NCBI GenBank assembly: GCA_963754045.1
Contig: CAVWEN010000003.1
Coordinates: forward strand, 1 to 64,000
DNA length: 64,000 bases
Source: JALZKA01 sp963754045
Lineage (GTDB): Bacteria; Actinomycetota; Thermoleophilia; Solirubrobacterales; 70-9
Reading direction: 5' to 3'
Position numbers and translations under genes: made by a program. The notes below the pieces were generated by a model. It did not search any database and was not told the DNA's origin. It saw only the letters and a list, made by a program, of their open reading frames with translations. Below are positions 41,029-50,399 of the stretch, piece after piece; the stretch's first letter is position 1; each line of letters starts with the position of its first letter.

Positions 41029-42402
41029 TTGACCACCCAAGCCCAGAACCACCCCGACAACACCTTCGCCGACGGCTCCGAGATCCCGAGTCCGCTCGCG
41101 CATCTGAGCGAGGAGCAGATCGAGGAGCTCGCGAAGGAGTTCGACGCGATCCATGACGAGGTCTACGCCGACCTCGGCGAGCACGACCGCCGCTACATCA
41201 CGGCGATGATCGAGCTGCACCGGCGCCTCGCGGTGATTGCCCGGGTGCTGATGCTCGGCGCCAAGTACCCGCCGTTCATGGCCGCCGGGTTCGTCGCCAA
41301 CTCGGCCGCGAAGATCCTCGAGAACATGGAGATCGGCCACAACGTGATGCACGGCCAGTGGGACTGGATGAACGACCCCCAGATCCACTCCTCGACCTGG
41401 GACTGGGACACCGCCTCGACCAAGGAGGCGTGGAAGCACTCCCACAACTACGTCCACCACACCTTCACCAACGTCCGCGGCAAGGACAAGGACCTCGGCT
41501 ACGAGATCATGCGGATCGACCCGCACCAGCCGTGGCACCCGGTCTATCTCGGGCAGCCGATCTACAACCTGATCCTGATGTCGCTGTTCGAGTGGGGCGT
41601 GGCCTTCCACGACCTCGACTTCGACGCGATCAAGTCCGGCGAGAAGCCGATGTCCCAGGTCAAGGACGAGCTGAAGGGGATGGCCGTGAAGGCCCGCACC
41701 CAGATCGTCAAGGACTACATCGCCTGGCCCGCGATCTCGGCGGCAGCCGCCGGCGCGGTGGACTTCGCGATCGGCCGCGACAGCAAGCGCGCTGCCGCAA
41801 CCGCGCGTAAGACGTTTAAGCGGACCGCGCAGGCGAACGCGGCGTCGAACGTCGCCCGCAATCTGTGGTCCCACGCGATCATCTTCTGTGGCCATTTCCC
41901 CGACCAGACCTACACGTTCAGCCAGGCCGAGACCGAGAACGAGAGCCGCGGCGGCTGGTACGTGCGCCAGCTAGTCGGCGCCGCCAACATCGAGGGCGGC
42001 CCGTTCTTCCACGTCGCCTCGGGCAACCTGAGCTACCAGGTCGAGCACCACCTGTTCCCGGACATCCCGTCGTCGCGCTACGCGCAGATCGCGCCGAAGG
42101 TGCGTGACATCTGCGAGCGTTACGGCCTCCCGTACAACACGGGTCCGTTCATGCAGCAGTGGGGCATGGTCAACCGCACGATCCTGCGCCTCGCCTTCCC
42201 GGGCGGCAAGCCGCGGCCGAAGCCGGGCGCCTACACCGGTGACATCGACGGCCGGATCGGCGTCGGCACTCCGTCAAACGGCAACGGCTCCGGGCCGAAG
42301 AAGACCAATGCGCCGACGGGTCCCGACGGCTCGGGCCCCGAGCAGCACGACGACGGCGTGCGTGTCGACGTACCGGAGCGCAAGTCCAACGGCGCTAGCT
42401 AG
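41029..42402 (+). CDS. membrane fatty acyl desaturase (DesA3-like)
   Basis: 457 aa. TTG at 41029, with GAGGAG 6 nt upstream, is preferred over a TTG at 41002 within the reductase gene. Three His boxes: GHNVMHG (H104, H108), KHSHNYVHH (H139, H143, H144) and QVEHHLF (H340, H341), the eight-histidine di-iron site of membrane desaturases (PF00487). It inserts a double bond in acyl-CoA or lipid acyl chains at the membrane. The last ~55 residues (GNGSGPKKTNAPTG, KSNGAS) are a low-complexity tail not needed by the family. Probably controlled by the divergent TetR gene. Confidence 0.9.
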   Translation: MTTQAQNHPDNTFADGSEIPSPLAHLSEEQIEELAKEFDAIHDEVYADLGEHDRRYITAMIELHRRLAVIARVLMLGAKYPPFMAAGFVANSAAKILENMEIGHNVMHGQWDWMNDPQIHSSTWDWDTASTKEAWKHSHNYVHHTFTNVRGKDKDLGYEIMRIDPHQPWHPVYLGQPIYNLILMSLFEWGVAFHDLDFDAIKSGEKPMSQVKDELKGMAVKARTQIVKDYIAWPAISAAAAGAVDFAIGRDSKRAAATARKTFKRTAQANAASNVARNLWSHAIIFCGHFPDQTYTFSQAETENESRGGWYVRQLVGAANIEGGPFFHVASGNLSYQVEHHLFPDIPSSRYAQIAPKVRDICERYGLPYNTGPFMQQWGMVNRTILRLAFPGGKPRPKPGAYTGDIDGRIGVGTPSNGNGSGPKKTNAPTGPDGSGPEQHDDGVRVDVPERKSNGAS

Positions 42403-42418
42403 GGGCTCGGGCGAGAAC

Positions 42419-42922
42419 CTAGCCCCAGGCAAGGCCGCCGAGCTGCGAACGGCGGGGCCCGTCGATCGCGGGCGCTTCGCCGTTGCGCTCGGGGTCGGCC
42501 CCGAGCCAGGCCGCGATAACCGCCGCGACCCGCTCCGCCGACAGGTTCGGATGGACGCTGACGCAGAGAAGGGTCTCGTTGCCCACCGCGAAGCGCAGCC
42601 CGTAGGCCGGGAAGTGCCTGTGGAGCTCGGCCACGAGCTCGCATGCCTCGCCCTCGGCTGCGGCCGCGAGGAGCTGCACGTGACCGCTCGCCACGACCAC
42701 CTCGAGCACGGGGCGGACCCCCAGTTCGTCCGCTTGGCCGAGGCGCACGACGTCGCCGAAGTTGATCGTGCCGGCGAGCATCGGGACGCTCGTCAGGATC
42801 GCTTGGTCGGCGTCGGCCGGGTCGGGCAGGGCGCTCAGCACCTCCGAGCAGACCGGGATGTCGTGGTCGATTACGGGGACAGCGACTCGTGTCGTCGCGC
42901 TGGTGTTCAGGCTTGTATTCAT
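42419..42922 (-). CDS. protein of unknown function
   Basis: 167 aa from the ATG at 42922; the frame continues upstream without protein-like sequence. TTRVAVPVIDHDIPVCSEVL, LTSVPMLAGTINFGDVVRLG, VLEVVVASGHVQLLAAAAEG and YGLRFAVGNETLLCVSVHPN indicate an alpha/beta protein of two similar halves, resembling DUF4265-like proteins in general shape. No firm family. Divergent from the methyltransferase gene, convergent with the desaturase gene. Confidence 0.6.
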   Translation of the reverse strand: MNTSLNTSATTRVAVPVIDHDIPVCSEVLSALPDPADADQAILTSVPMLAGTINFGDVVRLGQADELGVRPVLEVVVASGHVQLLAAAAEGEACELVAELHRHFPAYGLRFAVGNETLLCVSVHPNLSAERVAAVIAAWLGADPERNGEAPAIDGPRRSQLGGLAWG

Positions 42923-43073
42923 CACGAACGCACGTTCGCAATCGGCCCGGACGGAACGCCGGCGCTGCAACGAAAATTGCAAGAGGGCGGCCCGATCGCT
43001 TTCCGGGCGGCTTGCACGGTGTCGATAACGGGCGTAGGCTCGTATTTCATTCAACTGGGTTGGAGGGAAGTCC

Positions 43074-43898
43074 GTGGAAGCGAGCACCGCAGATACAGAG
43101 CTGAAGAAAAAGCACCGCGCAATGTGGGCGTCGGGCGATTACCCGTCGATGGTCGAGACGTTTTTGCTGCCGCTGGGCCCGCGCCTGGTCGAGGCGTGCG
43201 GGATCGGCCCGGGCATGAAGGTCCTCGACGTCGCCTCGGGCACCGGCAACGCGGCCATCCCCGCGGCCCAGACCGGCGCCGACGTGACGGCCAGCGACCT
43301 CACGCCCGAGCTGTTCGACGCGGGACGCGAGCGCGCGAGCGCCGCAGGAGTTGAGCTTGAGTGGGCCGAGGCCGACGCGGAGAACCTGCCGTTCGACGAC
43401 GAATCGTTCGACGTCGTCATGTCCTCGATCGGCGTGATGTTCGCCCCCCACCACCAGGAGTCCGCCGACCAGCTGGTCCGGGTCTGCAAGCCGGGCGGCA
43501 AGATCGGCCTGCTGTGCTGGACGCCCGACGGCATGCTCGGTGCGCTGTTCAAGCTGATGGGCGGCTTCGCGGCGCCGCCCCCGCCCGGCGCTTCGCCGCC
43601 ACCGCTGTGGGGCGGGCCGGATCACCTCGCCGAGCTGTTCGGCGAGCGCGTCCGCTTCGACACCCTCGAGCGCGAGCCGCTCGTGATCACCGCGTTCGAT
43701 CATCCGCGCGACTACGGCGAGCACTTCAAGGCGAAGTACGGGCCGACGATCGCGGTCCGCGGCAACGCCGAGAAGGAGGGCCGCGCGGAGGAGTTCGACG
43801 ACGCGCTCGACGCCTTCTGCGACGAGTGGAACAGCGGCTCCGACGACGACGCACGATTCGAGCAGGACTATTTGGTCGCTGTGGGGGAGCGCGCCTAG
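43074..43898 (+). CDS. class I SAM-dependent methyltransferase
   Basis: 274 aa from a GTG at 43074 with GGAGGGAAG upstream and a promoter TTGCAC-17-TAGGCT ending at 43040. MKVLDVASGTGNAAIPAAQT is motif I, ASDLTPELFDAG the ribose-binding acidic loop, EADAENLPFDDESFDVVMSS motif II and LVRVCKPGGKIGLLCWTPDG motif III, as in UbiE/Coq5-like methyltransferases. A disordered APPPPGASPPPLWGGPDHLA segment precedes the substrate domain. Substrate unknown; similar actinobacterial genes act on lipids or quinones. Confidence 0.85.
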   Translation: MEASTADTELKKKHRAMWASGDYPSMVETFLLPLGPRLVEACGIGPGMKVLDVASGTGNAAIPAAQTGADVTASDLTPELFDAGRERASAAGVELEWAEADAENLPFDDESFDVVMSSIGVMFAPHHQESADQLVRVCKPGGKIGLLCWTPDGMLGALFKLMGGFAAPPPPGASPPPLWGGPDHLAELFGERVRFDTLEREPLVITAFDHPRDYGEHFKAKYGPTIAVRGNAEKEGRAEEFDDALDAFCDEWNSGSDDDARFEQDYLVAVGERA

Positions 43899-44036
43899 GG
43901 GGGCGACGCCCGTCGCTCGCGAGGGGCGCCCCAGGCGCCTATGCCCGAGGCCGGGGCTGTATGCGCCGATGCGCACGCAGCCCCGGTTTCAACCCAGAAT
44001 CGGTGTTCCCCGCCGCGAGGCGATACCTTGGCGCGC

Positions 44037-45197
44037 ATGCTGCGCGGCCCGACAATCGCCCTCGCCGTGGCGCTGCTCGCCGCACTCGCTCCGACCACGC
44101 AGGCGGCCAGCACTCCGGTGCCGATGGAGCAGTTCCGCGGCCTACCGCCGGCCGCCAAAGCCGACGTCTCGCCCGCGGCGAAGCAGCTGCGCGATGAGTT
44201 GCTCGGCCGCCGCTGGCGCAACCGCCGTGTGGTGACGCTGAACTGGATCGGCGTCTCGTCGTTCATCGTCACGATTCGCCGGCACGTCCTCCTATTCGAT
44301 GCATGGGAGATCCTCGGCCTGCACGCCGATTACATGCCGATCGGGCGCGAGGAGCTGGCCGGGCTCGAGCCCGAGGCGATCCTCCTCGGCCACGGGCACT
44401 TCGACCACGCCGGCGACGCGGGCTACGTCGCGGGCCGGGGCGGGGCGGCGGTGCTCGCCTCGTACGAGCAGTGCGGCGAGGTCAAGGAGGATGCCGCGGC
44501 CGAGGGCAACGCGGAGAACTTTCGCTGCGTGATCACCGGCTCGCAGACGACGCCGGCGTTCGGTGCGCGTCGCAGGGTCCGCCTGTTCCGCGACCTGCCG
44601 AAGATCACCGTGCTGAAGGGCGTGCACTCGGCGCCCGGGCCGCCGTCTGAGCGCAACCCGGCGGATCCGTTCCTGCCCGTGTTCGACCCGGCGCCCTACA
44701 TCGAGCACCTCAACACCGACCCGGCCGAGATGCTGCGCTTCATCGACTACTTCGGCGATCCCGAGGGTGGGACACGGATGTACCACTTACGGCTGGGGCG
44801 GTTCACCCTGCTGTTCGGCGACTCGGCGGGGCCTCTTCATGAGCACAAGCGCCTGCGCGTGAACCTCGGCCGTTTGCCCGGTTGCGTCGATGTCCTGGCC
44901 AGCGCGATCCTCGGCTTCGACCAGCCGGTTGCCGGGCTGGCGGCGCCGCGCCGCTACGTGCGCCGCGCGAAACCCAAGGTCTTCCTGCCCACCCACGGCG
45001 ACGCCTGGGCGCCGGTGATCTCAGGCGGCCAGGCCGCCTACCGCGATGAGCTGGCGGCACAGCTCGCGGGGCTTCGCAGCCGGCCACGGGTCGACTACCT
45101 GCTCGACCCGCAGGACTACATGAAGGCGCGCAGCTACCGGGTGGGGGCGAACCGCTGGGGTAAGGCCGTGCCGGGTTCGCACTGCGCGAGGCGTTAG
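44037..45197 (+). CDS. secreted MBL-fold metallo-hydrolase
   Basis: 386 aa from the ATG at 44037. Signal peptide IALAVALLAALAPTTQA. LNWIGVSSFIVTIRRHVLLF, then ILLGHGHFDHAGDAGYVAGR (HxHxDH zinc site) and LRLGRFTLLFGDSAGP, PKVFLPTHGDAWAP. This is a beta-lactamase-fold hydrolase with the UlaG/ZnMc-like layout and an extra 60-residue C-terminal part. It is secreted and likely zinc-dependent; the natural substrate is unknown. Confidence 0.8.
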   Translation: MLRGPTIALAVALLAALAPTTQAASTPVPMEQFRGLPPAAKADVSPAAKQLRDELLGRRWRNRRVVTLNWIGVSSFIVTIRRHVLLFDAWEILGLHADYMPIGREELAGLEPEAILLGHGHFDHAGDAGYVAGRGGAAVLASYEQCGEVKEDAAAEGNAENFRCVITGSQTTPAFGARRRVRLFRDLPKITVLKGVHSAPGPPSERNPADPFLPVFDPAPYIEHLNTDPAEMLRFIDYFGDPEGGTRMYHLRLGRFTLLFGDSAGPLHEHKRLRVNLGRLPGCVDVLASAILGFDQPVAGLAAPRRYVRRAKPKVFLPTHGDAWAPVISGGQAAYRDELAAQLAGLRSRPRVDYLLDPQDYMKARSYRVGANRWGKAVPGSHCARR

Positions 45198-45205
45198 GCG
45201 GAGGT

Positions 45206-46190
45206 CTAGCGAAACAGCGTCCGGTCGTCCACAGCGGAGATGAAGGCGAGGCGTTCTCGCGCCGTGGTCACGCCCATAGTCAGCTCTAGGGTGCGCTTCA
45301 GGGGATGGGGCGACGCAATGATCCTCTCGTTGCGCGCGATGAGTTGCCGGACCTCTGCCTCTGTGGGTCGTCGGTTGCTCTTTTGGAGATTGCAAGAAGA
45401 GCAGGCCAGAACGAGATTCCATGGGGCGTTCAGGTCTGGGGCATCGTCCCACTGGGCCCGCGTCATGAATGAGAACGGGAACACGTGGTCAACGTGGACG
45501 TCGCTCTCGACGAGTGGCTCCTTGCAGTAGAAGCAGCGCGCGTGCTGGAACCCTTGGAGTGCGGGTCGCAGTCTGGTGATTCCAACCCGCTTGCGCTTAC
45601 TGACGAGGGTTGCCCCGTCATCGGATAGCTCGAAACCCTCACCTACAAGCGACCGGCCGATCTCGGCATCGAAGCTCGCCTCAACGATGGACCAGCGTGC
45701 GTCAAGTTCGGCCTCGAGTTCGGGCAAGGCGTCGACGAGACCGGCAAGTTCAGGCGAGAGCGCGACCTGGCTGGCGGGACCGCGGCCCTCGATTCGGTAG
45801 AAGGTGTGGCCGACCTCGCCGATGCCGCGCACGTTGTGGAATTTCTGCATCACCATTGCGGGAATCGATGCGGCGGCAGCTTCCGTAAGGCGCTCGGTAG
45901 GCGAGCTCTGTGCTTCGGATTCGCTCAGCCTCCTGGCTCAGGAGGGTTAGAAAGTCCCGCTCGCTCCGGATCGAACTCGGAGGCGCCTGCGGATATCGGC
46001 CGACCCGCGCGAGCATCGCCCTTGCGTAGCGGCGAGCCAGATCGTTCAGTGGCACGGCGTCTTGCCCTTCGCGCACCAGTTCGAGCAAAGCCGAGGCGAG
46101 GGCGAACTTGTAGGTCCGCGAATTGGCGCCCATGAGGACCGCGGTTCGCCAAGAAGTCGCCGGAGTGGGCTCGGAGCGGTAGAACTCCAT
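45206..46190 (-). pseudogene. HNH endonuclease, frameshifted
   Basis: The N-terminal part (MEFYRSEPTPATSWRTAVLM, YKFALASALLELVREGQDAV; 46190 to about 45900) and the C-terminal part (MVMQKFHNVRGIGEVGHTFY, then FYCKEPL and DVHVDHVFPFSFMTRAQW with LVLACSSCNLQKSNRRP, from about 45890 to 45206) lie in different frames. The second frame opens upstream with ERLTEAAAASIPA, so the shift lies at about 45885-45925. CxxC...DHVxP...CxxCNxxK is a treble-clef HNH nuclease. Joined, it is a ~325-aa protein of a kind linked with defence islands; a sequencing error is possible. Confidence 0.7.
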
Positions 46191-46218
46191 CCCGCGAATT
46201 ATCTACGAGGAGGAGACC

Positions 46219-46518
46219 CTGGGAAAGCTAGTTCGAGATCGGATCCCGGAGCTGATCAAGGATTCCGGCCGGAAACCAAGCGTCCGCGTCCTTTCGGATG
46301 CGGAGTACATGGACGCGCTTTTGGACAAGTTGCTGGAGGAGGCCGGCGAACTGAAGGCCGCGCGTTCCGACGAACGGATCGAGGAGATGGCCGACGTTCA
46401 AGAGGTCGTGAACGCCTTGATGCTTGTACTCGGCCTCGATCGCGATGAAGTATGCGAAACGATGGATCGAAAACGAACCGAGCGCGGTGCGTTCGAGGAG
46501 AGGTTCTGGCTGTCTTGA
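46219..46518 (+). CDS. MazG-like nucleotide pyrophosphohydrolase with a CTG start
   Basis: 99 aa. LGKLVRDRIPELIKDSGRKP, LLDKLLEEAGELKAARSDER, IEEMADVQEVVNALMLVLGL and CETMDRKRTERGAFEERFWL match the all-alpha MazG/phosphoribosyl-ATP-pyrophosphohydrolase-like family, whose members usually begin MGKLVRD. The metal-binding Glu/Asp set (LLEEAGEL, EEMADV) is complete. The codon at the family start position is CTG (46219) with AGGAGG 5 nt upstream and no ATG, GTG or TTG nearby, so CTG initiation is the best reading. It is divergent from the HNH gene by 28 bp. Confidence 0.75.
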   Translation: MGKLVRDRIPELIKDSGRKPSVRVLSDAEYMDALLDKLLEEAGELKAARSDERIEEMADVQEVVNALMLVLGLDRDEVCETMDRKRTERGAFEERFWLS

Positions 46519-46529
46519 GCACGAGCGAA

Positions 46530-46778
46530 ATGAGCGCTTGGGGTTGGGCCGGTAACGCCTCCGACTACCTGTCCGCGAGTAGCGACGTTGTGCTTGACTC
46601 GCTCGCCGAGCATCATCGGGGTCTCCTCGGAGCCGAGCCGTCAGGGAGTCAGGTTCGCGCTTGGCAGTCGACAGACTCATTGCTTCGTGCAGCCCTCGCC
46701 CACGCGAACACACATCCACACTGGCGGCAACGGGACGACTCCAGCGAGCACCACAGCTGCGGGCCGCAGCTCGCCTAA
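46530..46778 (+). pseudogene. N-terminal fragment of a DUF2075-type helicase
   Basis: The frame starts by TTG at 46515 overlapping the MazG-like stop, or ATG 46530. It reads MSAWGWAGNASDYLSASSDV, LDSLAEHHRGLLGAEPSGSQ, VRAWQSTDSLLRAALAHANT. This resembles the first ~70 residues of DUF2075/Schlafen-like AAA helicases (W-x-G-x-x-x-F/Y-L, HHR, P-S-x-S-Q-x-x-A-W). It then ends in unrelated sequence, so the P-loop helicase domain is lost. In complete islands such a helicase often follows the MazG-like gene. Confidence 0.5.
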
Positions 46779-46847
46779 GGTCGCACGCTCGCCTCGCGTT
46801 CTCAATGAGCGACGGACCGCGCGGCGTGGGAAGCGTGAGCGATCGGA

Positions 46848-48541
46848 TTGGCGGTGTGGCGAACACACAAGCGCTCCCAACTCAGGAAGACTCAACCACT
46901 GACGCGGCGAGAGCTTGCCCGGCTGGAGCGGGCAGCGTATCAGGACACAGAACTTGAGACCCTTCTTCTCGAGCTCGATCAGCTGCGCGAGCCGGTCGAT
47001 GCCTTAAAGCGGGTGATTGATGAGCTCCGCGATGGACGAACGGAACCCCCAGGACTGTTGGAAGACGTCATTGAGGACGCAACAGCTATCTCCGCAATGG
47101 CTGACGCCCAGGATGAGGTCGACAAGAACAACCTGAGGTGGGGGAGTCACTCGGTGCTGCGATATCAACGTGCCGAAACTGATTGGGACGCGATCGACCG
47201 CGCGTTGAGATGGACGCGGCAGCTGCGGCAGCTCCTACAGACCGATGTCCCGACGCCGCTGCGTCGCCTGGTTGAACGAGGTCGCGCCGACGTGGACGCC
47301 GACGAGCTGGAGGCCGCGCTGGTGGTTTACCGACAGGCGCACGAGACCCTCACGGCACGCTTCGCGGCTCGTAGGCAGAAGGAACTCCGGGCGCTCCGCT
47401 TCAACTGAGCCGCTGGGGGTTTTCCTTGCAACCGCCGACGAAATGTTTTCGTCGATGGACAGATTGGGTGAGTGGACCGATTTCTATCGAGCGAAGGAGC
47501 AGTTGAAGGAACTCGGCTGGGCGCGCTTTCTCAACAATCTGATCGCGGCACCTGTTCCCAGCGAGCGAGTTGCGACAGAAGCGGAGCGCGCCTACTGGAC
47601 TGCCCGGCTAGACCTCTACTTCGAAGAGCATCCAGAGATCGGCGACTTCAGGGGGCGCTCGCACGAAAAGCTGATCAAGCGGTTCGCGGAACTCGATCAA
47701 GCCACACTGCGCGCCTCAACTGACCGGATCATTGCGGCGTGTAATGCCAACCGCCCTACCCCCGTCGCGATGGAAGGCTCGGAGATCGGCCTCTTACAGC
47801 GTGAGGCAAAGAAGAAGAAGCGCCACCTCCCGGTTCGCAAGCTCCTCCAAAGGCTGCCTAACACACTTCCCAAGCTCAAACCGTGTTTGATGATGAGCCC
47901 CCTAACCGTAAGCCACTATCTATCACCGGATCATCATTTCGATCTGGTGGTCTTCGATCGAGGCGTGCACCGGTCGAGCGCTCGCGGGCATCGTGCGAGG
48001 TGTTGAAGCCGACGGTGCCACTTACCACTCGACGCCAACGGCTCGGGATCGGGATCGGCTCCGCCAGCAGGTGCTGGAGAATCTCGGCTGGCGAATCCAT
48101 CGGATTTGGTCGTGGGACTGGGTGCGGGAGCGGCACCGCGAGGTCGCGCGTCTGCAGAGCGCGATCAAGGCGGCGATAGACGCGGCGGGCCCCGCCGCAC
48201 CACAGGCCTCTCTCGAGCTTTCCAATGAGGCTGATCCAGCCATTGAGCGCGAGAAGGAAGAAGTTCTCGTAAACGAAGTCCGCGGGCCGCACGACGCTGT
48301 GGAACTACCTTGGGTCGTGCCTTATGAAGCCGCCCCCCTGGAGGGATTCTCAACCCACCTCGAGATGCACGAGCCGGCCGCGCGACCCATTCTCATGAAA
48401 GCTCTGGATGCTTTGATGGAAGTCGAGTCCCGGTCCACCATGACTACGCGATCAAGCGAATTGCTGAATCTCAGGGAATTGCGCGGCGTGGACCGTTGGC
48501 GGGCAGCTGTCGAGCACGTCGGCCTTGCGGCGACGAGGTAG
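46848..48541 (+). pseudogene. remnant of a DUF4011-helicase-Vsr type defence gene
   Basis: Three pieces in different frames. First, a coiled-coil-like interior segment (46890-47408, LEDVIEDATAISAMADAQDE). Second, the pre-helicase region (47409-47960, DEMFSSMDRLGEWTDFYRAK, GLLQREAKKKKRHLPVRKLL, LKPCLMMSPLTVSHYLSP and FDLVVFD), which ends exactly at helicase motif II. Third, the C-terminal nuclease (from ~47995, GVEADGATYHSTPTARDRDR, RQQVLENLGWRIHRIWSWDW). The whole SF1 helicase core after motif II and the N-terminal domain are missing. The intact gene would encode a helicase-nuclease of the COG1112 type reported as an anti-phage system. Confidence 0.65.
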
Positions 48542-48621
48542 CACGTGCTCGAAGCCGATCGTGCAGACACGGCGAGCCGCCCGAATTGAGTCGCGCGCGG
48601 CGCCCTCAACCTGACGCGGAT

Positions 48622-49635
48622 CTACCGATTTCGCTGTGAAGGTCGACGGATTCGCCTCGGCGGGCGAGGATCGACTCGCTCGTCCTCACCGGTGCTGCGA
48701 AACGCGGTGAGCTGGACGAGCTCTCCATCCGCGGCCAGCCCCGAACCCTCGGAGCCGTTTCCGTCGAAGCGCAGGTCTTCTCCGAGGCCGATTCCAGGAC
48801 GGCGCTCGACGTGGTTGTCGAAGGCCAACTCGAGGAAGCCTTCGGCCTCACCGCGGCTAACCCGCGGTCGAGCCTGAATCTCCAGCGCGTCCAGCGCGTA
48901 GCCCTGAACCAGGGCCGCATGCAGGTCTGTGAAGACGGAGGCACTGGAGACGAGGTCGAGGACCGAGATGCGGTCGCCGATGGCGACAAGCGCGCCGACC
49001 TGGTCGGCGCGCACCTTCACGGCCGCGTTCATCTCGTTCAGCCGTCCGCGGTGGCTTTCGTAGACGTCATGCATCGCGCCGGTCTGCGATCGCACCCCGT
49101 GTCGCATTGCCTTGGCGTCCACGTCGCTCCACACTCGCGACTGGTCGGCCCGGGCCTCGCCACCCGCGCGAAGCGATCCACGTGCCTGCCGAGACTTCGC
49201 GAGGCGCAGTTCGGGATAGGCCGCCTGGGGAGCGCGCTCAAAGACCTCGCCGTGACGTCGGCCGTCCCACCGTCCCTGCTCGACGCAGCTCACCGGGATC
49301 GAAGTCTTGGCGCCCGCCGCCACGAGAACGGTTACGTCGAGCGTGCGGTTCTGTTGCGCGCCGAGCACTTCCTCGCCCTCGAACAGGAGCAGCGGGAGCG
49401 GGGTGGGGTTGTCGACGACGAGGTCGCGGACGGAGGCGCCACCCGCCAGCTCGGTGATCGTCGCTCCATGGGCGCGACCGTCGGCAAACGAGGTGTACTC
49501 GAGCTTTGGCTCGGGGCCGACGATCGGAAATACGGTGAGTGAGCCCGCGACGTCGGGATCGCCGAGTGTGAGCTCGCCGTGGAGGAGGTCGCGGAGCGGA
49601 GGGGGGGCGGGGAGGTGGTCGGTTGAAGTCGTCAT
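48622..49635 (-). CDS. ARPP-1 domain protein
   Basis: 337 aa. TVFPIVGPEPKLEYTSFADG, ATITELAGGASVRDLVVDNP, TPLPLLLFEGEEVLGAQQNR, TLDVTVLVAAGAKTSIPVSC and VEQGRWD form the ARPP-1 (DUF6569-like) domain as I recall it: an ADP-ribosylglycohydrolase/rhodanese-phosphatase-associated family seen in bacteria and phages. The second half (SDVDAKAMRHGVRSQTGAMH, LDLVSSASVFTDLHAALVQG) also belongs to the family. Its biochemical role is not established. The last ~30 residues (PRPPRRIRRPSQRNR) look like a readthrough tail. Confidence 0.65.
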   Translation of the reverse strand: MTTSTDHLPAPPPLRDLLHGELTLGDPDVAGSLTVFPIVGPEPKLEYTSFADGRAHGATITELAGGASVRDLVVDNPTPLPLLLFEGEEVLGAQQNRTLDVTVLVAAGAKTSIPVSCVEQGRWDGRRHGEVFERAPQAAYPELRLAKSRQARGSLRAGGEARADQSRVWSDVDAKAMRHGVRSQTGAMHDVYESHRGRLNEMNAAVKVRADQVGALVAIGDRISVLDLVSSASVFTDLHAALVQGYALDALEIQARPRVSRGEAEGFLELAFDNHVERRPGIGLGEDLRFDGNGSEGSGLAADGELVQLTAFRSTGEDERVDPRPPRRIRRPSQRNR

Positions 49636-49722
49636 GACGGGTGAGTCGTGCGTTGATCGGGTTTCCTGACAAGCCTCAAGAGTTCGTCAGGTCCGAGCAG
49701 CCCGCGCCGACTTCAGGGGCGC

Positions 49723-50391
49723 ATGAAGCTCAAAACGACCACCCACCCCCTGACGATCTCCCACGACCTCGAGCTCGACTACGTCTCAGCGCTCGAGCTG
49801 GGCACGGTCGTCGACGGCCGGCCCGACGAGGAGTTCGTTGAGATTGACCAGAGCTGCGCTCTCGTTCGCCGCAGCGCCCGCGGGCCGGTGATCGGGTTCG
49901 TCGTCCAGGAATACAGCGACTACGAGATTCCGAGCGAGGTGCCGCTCTCGTTGGAGCATCGCTTCGAGGTGCCGGTCCTCGGGCTGCGGAAGGCGAACGT
50001 CGTCGAGATCGTCATCTCGGCTCGCGCGACCTTCGGCCAGCAGACTACGGCCGACGTCGCGTTCTTCGATCAGGCCGTCAACAACCAGGGAAGGCGCTCG
50101 GCCGAGTTCGGCTGGCGCGCGGCGCTCTCAACCGGCAACATGAAGGCCCATTTCGGCCTCGGATACACACTCTGGGAGTTGGGCCGATTCCAGGAGGCCT
50201 ACCGCCACCTCCGCTACTACACCGAGCTTGCCCCGCACAACTCCTGGGCGTTGTGTTGGTTCGGAAAGGCGTGTGTGTCGCTCGGGCTCGAGGGCGAAGC
50301 CCGGGATGCGTTCGAGCGCGCGATCGCCCTCGAGGAGAGCGGCAGCTTCGAGACCGACGCCGACGAGCTCCTGCGCTCGCTGCGCCACTGA
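49723..50391 (+). CDS. TPR-containing protein of unknown function
   Basis: 222 aa. The N-terminal half is beta-rich (LELDYVSALELGTVVDGRPD, VIGFVVQEYSDYEIPSEVPL) and the C-terminal half has two tetratricopeptide repeats: MKAHFGLGYTLWELGRFQEA, YRHLRYYTELAPHNSWALCW, FGKACVSLGLEGEARDAFER. It has no signal peptide. The protein resembles several hypothetical actinobacterial proteins; partner unknown. Divergent from the ARPP-1 gene by 87 bp. Confidence 0.7.
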   Translation: MKLKTTTHPLTISHDLELDYVSALELGTVVDGRPDEEFVEIDQSCALVRRSARGPVIGFVVQEYSDYEIPSEVPLSLEHRFEVPVLGLRKANVVEIVISARATFGQQTTADVAFFDQAVNNQGRRSAEFGWRAALSTGNMKAHFGLGYTLWELGRFQEAYRHLRYYTELAPHNSWALCWFGKACVSLGLEGEARDAFERAIALEESGSFETDADELLRSLRH

Positions 50392-50399
50392 TCGCCCGG

